In this document: positions 13,620 to 15,652 of the stretch, in pieces
How the letters are laid out: every line of letters starts with the position of its first letter
How positions within the stretch are numbered: the first letter of the stretch is position 1
From: JAMCQB01 sp947085305
GTDB taxonomy: Bacteria; Nitrospirota; Thermodesulfovibrionia; Thermodesulfovibrionales; UBA9159
Length of the DNA: 15,652 bases
NCBI GenBank assembly: GCA_947085305.1
Contig: CAMTVV010000134.1
Coordinates: forward strand, 1-15,652
Reading direction: 5' to 3'
Translations under genes and position numbers: made by a program
The notes under the pieces: model-generated
What the model was told of the DNA's origin: nothing
The model's database searches: none
The model's input: only the letters and a program-made list of their open reading frames with translations

Positions 13620-14451
13620 AAATAATAATATCTAAAGACGGTGATGCCCTTGACCTTGCTATCCGGTTCAGGAAAGAAGGGCATAGCGTAAAGGTTGCTA
13701 TACAAGACAGAGACTATAAAAAAATAGGTGACGGGTTCGGCCTCGTAAAGGTCGGAGACTGGAAAAAAAGAACTGCCATGGGTCGGCAAAGACGGCCTGA
13801 TTATCTTTGACCAGACCGGATGGGGAAGAGAACAGGATGCACTGCGAAAGGCCGGATATTCTGTTGTCGGCGGCTCTCAAGGTGGTGACAGACTGGAACT
13901 TGACCGCCAACACGCGCAGGATGTCTTCAAGAAACATGGCATTAAGACTGTCCGCTCCCGGCATTTCACATTCGTTGACGAGGCGATCAAGTTTGTCCAG
14001 AAAAATAAAGGCAGCTGGGTGCTCAAGCAAAACGGTCATGTAGATAAGTGTAGATAAGTGCTTCTCTTATGCAGGCAAGATGCCTGACGGCAGTGAGGTG
14101 ATTAACCTTCTGCAGAACTACAAGATGCATAACCAAAGGGACTGCCGCTCAATCGATAAGTATAGTCCGGAAGGTCTGCGGATACTGTTCTGTGAGAAAC
14201 TGACGGAAAAGGAATGGGAGCGGATCCATTTTTCAGAAGTTTCAAAAAACGATGATGAATATGTCATCGCAGCCCAAAGTGGTTACGTCATGTGCGTCAC
14301 AAGCCCGGATAAAAACGCTGAGGAAGCAAGAAAAAAGGCCTACAGCTTGGTTGACAAGATTGTCTTACCAAGGATGTTTTACCGCTACGATATCGGCTTG
14401 AAGTTTATTGAAAAGGACCAGAAGCTACTGAAGAAGCGGGGGTATCTGTGA
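13616..14451 (+). pseudogene. PurD-like ATP-grasp ligase gene with several lesions
   Basis: Three pieces. Piece 1 (13616) reads MKIIISKDGDALDLAIRFRK...IGDGFGLVKVGDWKK. After an A7 run (13763-13769) the frame moves by one base to ELPWVGKDGLIIFDQTGWGR, GGSQGGDRLELDRQHAQDVF and VLKQNGHVDKC. A 10-bp tandem duplication of GTAGATAAGT (14040-14049, 14050-14059) then adds a stop; removing one copy restores CFSYAGKMPDGSEVINLLQN. After RSID the text jumps to a C-terminal part (GYVMCVTSPD, LPRMFYRYDIG, LLKKRGYL), so a central block of perhaps 150 residues, including most of the ATP-grasp core, seems deleted. It resembles phosphoribosylamine-glycine ligase-like proteins; the substrate is unknown. It overlaps speD by 4 nt. 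Confidence 0.7.
14407..14451 (+). repeat. 3' end of the ATP-grasp gene, copy 1 of the pair bracketing hicBA
   Basis: Encodes IEKDQKLLKKRGYL and TGA. It matches 14945-14989 at 32 of 45 bases in the same direction, with the hicBA pair between the two copies. Confidence 0.55.
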
Positions 14452-14462
14452 GGGAACATAAA

Positions 14463-14684
14463 CTACAAATTATTGAATTCTTCTACGGTAATGCCTGCCT
14501 GCTTGAGCAGTTTTATGAGAATGCCGGGGCCGAGTTCATTATGTTGAGGGATGGATAATGTCCACTGATAACCCGGCTTGGTCATCATTAAGTGCGAACC
14601 TTTCTGGCGGACTGCAGTCCATCCTGCTTTTTCAAACTTCCGGACTGCCTCAGCCCCTGAGCAGAGCCGCAGGTTTCTCCCCAT
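14463..14684 (-). CDS. hicA: HicA mRNA interferase toxin
   Basis: A 73-residue dsRBD-like toxin that cleaves mRNA. Family signature: EKAGWTAVRQKGSHLMM with catalytic His31, SIPQHNELGPGILIKLLKQA, then GIT. The ATG (14682-14684) overlaps the hicB stop as TAATG, so the pair is translationally coupled with hicB first. Length and catalytic residue look intact. Confidence 0.88.
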   Translation of the reverse strand: MGRNLRLCSGAEAVRKFEKAGWTAVRQKGSHLMMTKPGYQWTLSIPQHNELGPGILIKLLKQAGITVEEFNNL

Positions 14685-14884
14685 TAAACAGCGATTTCGA
14701 CAAGATTGGCTTGGTTAACAGTGTGCTTAGATTCCATAACTTCAAGCCACCCTTCAGCAGCCTCTCTGATATTTGCAATAGCCTCATCAAAGGTTTTTCC
14801 CTGCGAAATGCAGCCTGGAAGCGCGGGAAGTTCCGCAACAAAGTATCCGTCTTCGTCCTGTTCAATAATTACATGAAGCTTCAT
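14684..14884 (-). CDS. hicB: HicB antitoxin
   Basis: A 66-residue HicB with the partially degraded RNase-H-like fold: MKLHVIIEQDEDGYFVAELP, then ALPGCISQGKTFDEAIANIR and EAAEGWLE. It has no DNA-binding tail, as in short HicB forms. The ATG at 14884 has AAAGGAG 9 nt upstream; the longer open frame to 15130 encodes unrelated residues. It neutralises the downstream-coupled HicA. Confidence 0.88.
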   Translation of the reverse strand: MKLHVIIEQDEDGYFVAELPALPGCISQGKTFDEAIANIREAAEGWLEVMESKHTVNQANLVEIAV

Positions 14885-14906
14885 GGTTATAACTCCTTTG
14901 CTAAAG

Positions 14907-14934
14907 ATTATCACAAAACAAGCCATAGCCGCAA
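14907..14934 (-). promoter_or_regulatory. Candidate hicBA promoter
   Basis: Minus strand TTGCGG (14929-14934), a 16-bp spacer and GATAAT (14907-14912) with a TG one base upstream (extended -10). The start codon is about 22 bp further. If right, the promoter partly lies inside the copy-2 tail region. Confidence 0.35.
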
Positions 14935-14944
14935 CTGGGTGAGG

Positions 14945-14989
14945 ACCGAGCATGACAGGGAGCTGCTTAAGAAGTGGGGGTATCTGTAG
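14945..14989 (+). repeat. 3' end fragment of a second ATP-grasp-like gene, copy 2 bracketing hicBA
   Basis: Encodes TEHDRELLKKWGYL and TAG, parallel to the true end IEKDQKLLKKRGYL of the broken gene. No other part of that second gene is visible. About 100 bp after it (14990-15120) show no recognised gene; a plus-strand frame reads FLDESKAGDTGDKQIWEG but could not be assigned. Confidence 0.5.
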
Positions 14990-15652
14990 TTGGTGCGAAT
15001 GTTTTCTTGGATGAGTCCAAAGCTGGAGATACGGGAGACAAACAAATATGGGAAGGCACAAACCGCCGTGTTCCATAAGGATACAAAGGTTTATCGAAAA
15101 ACCGGCAGACATAACAAGACAATTTTTCAATTATATCTTCCGGTGACGGACTCTTCAATAATCTTTTGCGTTCAATAATCTCTCTGCTTATAGTTTTCCC
15201 CTTAAACATCCCTTTTGTTTTCTCGATAAATTCTTCACTGCCAAGTATTATCTGCCCGTAAAGATTCTTTGCCGGGTTTTCCATGTCTTTATCAGGCGAT
15301 TCCTCAACATACTCACGATATTTCCTCCTCGCAGTCTCTCTGTCTTTCCCAAAGTTTGACAGTATCCATGAATACTCAATCCATTTGTGTTCCTTTTCCT
15401 TGCCGATGTATGCCGGATAGCTGCTCCATCTATATTGTTCAGGTTTTTTTACAATTTTTGCCCTCACAGGATTCATATGCACATATCTGCTTAAAGGGAG
15501 TAAATATGCGTCCTTTTCAACAAGGATACCTTTATATCTGCCCTGAAAAAGATGTCCCGAACGTTCATATTTCCTATTGAAGTAGCCTGTATATCCTCCG
15601 TTTATCCCATGCATTACTTTCAGGAGATTGCCCTTTGGAGTTTCGAGGATAA
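14967..15652 (-). mobile_element. REP-associated tyrosine (Y1/HUH) transposase, partial and C-terminally truncated
   Basis: The frame enters from beyond 15652 (ETPKGNLLKVMHGINGGYTG, YFNRKYERSGHLFQGRYKGI, LVEKDAYLLPLSRYVHMNPV, RAK), which is the conserved catalytic Y1_Tnp region of RAYT-type single-strand transposases. The middle segment continues normally to KGKTISREIIERKRLLKSPS and PEDIIEKL. After about 15120 the translation becomes unrelated (CYVCRFFDKPLYPYGTRRF) and runs to a stop at 14967, so the usual C-terminal helix-turn-helix end is missing. The N-terminus is outside the window. It may no longer transpose. Confidence 0.8.

Noticed and set aside
14558..14989. Plus-strand frame of 143 codons through the hicBA genes
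   Set aside because: Mostly antisense to hicA and hicB. Only its last residues (HDRELLKKWGYL) are meaningful, as a tail fragment.

Overview
The window looks like a chromosomal segment from a Gram-negative, probably anaerobic bacterium of the Nitrospirota/Desulfobacterota type. This rests on the gene set: an adenosylcobalamin-dependent ribonucleotide reductase, an ADP-heptose pathway kinase (lipopolysaccharide core), a class A penicillin-binding protein, a MerR regulator with a Cys-Trp-rich tail, and a PP-loop/NFACT-R tRNA-thiolation-type protein. The taxonomic call is an inference. No tRNA, rRNA or CRISPR array was seen.

Left part (1-3.3 kb, all minus strand): accessory DNA. It holds a small single-pass membrane protein, an intact D12-class adenine methyltransferase, and, overlooked by simple ORF calling, the wreck of a NotI-family restriction endonuclease (frameshift plus internal deletion) that once formed an operon with the methyltransferase. 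Next comes a HepT/MntA (HEPN toxin / nucleotidyltransferase antitoxin) pair. Both sides of this pair carry a short 60-bp tail of an OmpA-type gene.

Centre (3.3-12.1 kb): the housekeeping core. A dCMP-deaminase-like gene and nrdJ form a minus-strand deoxynucleotide operon; its predicted promoter has an NrdR-type palindrome in the -35/-10 spacer. Divergent from it is a near-consensus sigma-70 promoter driving a penicillin-binding protein 1A gene and a secreted TPR-like protein. Then come a minus-strand MerR-family regulator, a heptose-7-phosphate kinase and a PP-loop ATPase. Palindromic repeats have entered this region, including one read in frame inside nrdJ.

Right part (12.1-15.65 kb): accessory DNA again. 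It has a frameshifted DUF4258 toxin with an intact YgiT-type zinc-finger antitoxin, a 48-aa small ORF, a 34-aa ORF coupled to speD (S-adenosylmethionine decarboxylase), a multiply broken PurD-like ATP-grasp gene, a hicBA pair, and part of a REP-associated (Y1/HUH) transposase that runs off the window. A structured repeat of about 130 bp occurs twice in inverted orientation (9.13-9.26 kb and 12.91-13.04 kb).

The most interesting pattern is that two unrelated toxin-antitoxin cassettes (HepT/MntA and HicBA) are each bracketed by two imperfect, same-orientation copies of the 3' coding end of an unrelated gene. This suggests a shared, undescribed way of entering or leaving gene 3' ends. Several broken genes carry one-base differences in A runs, so raw-read checking is needed before calling those lesions real.
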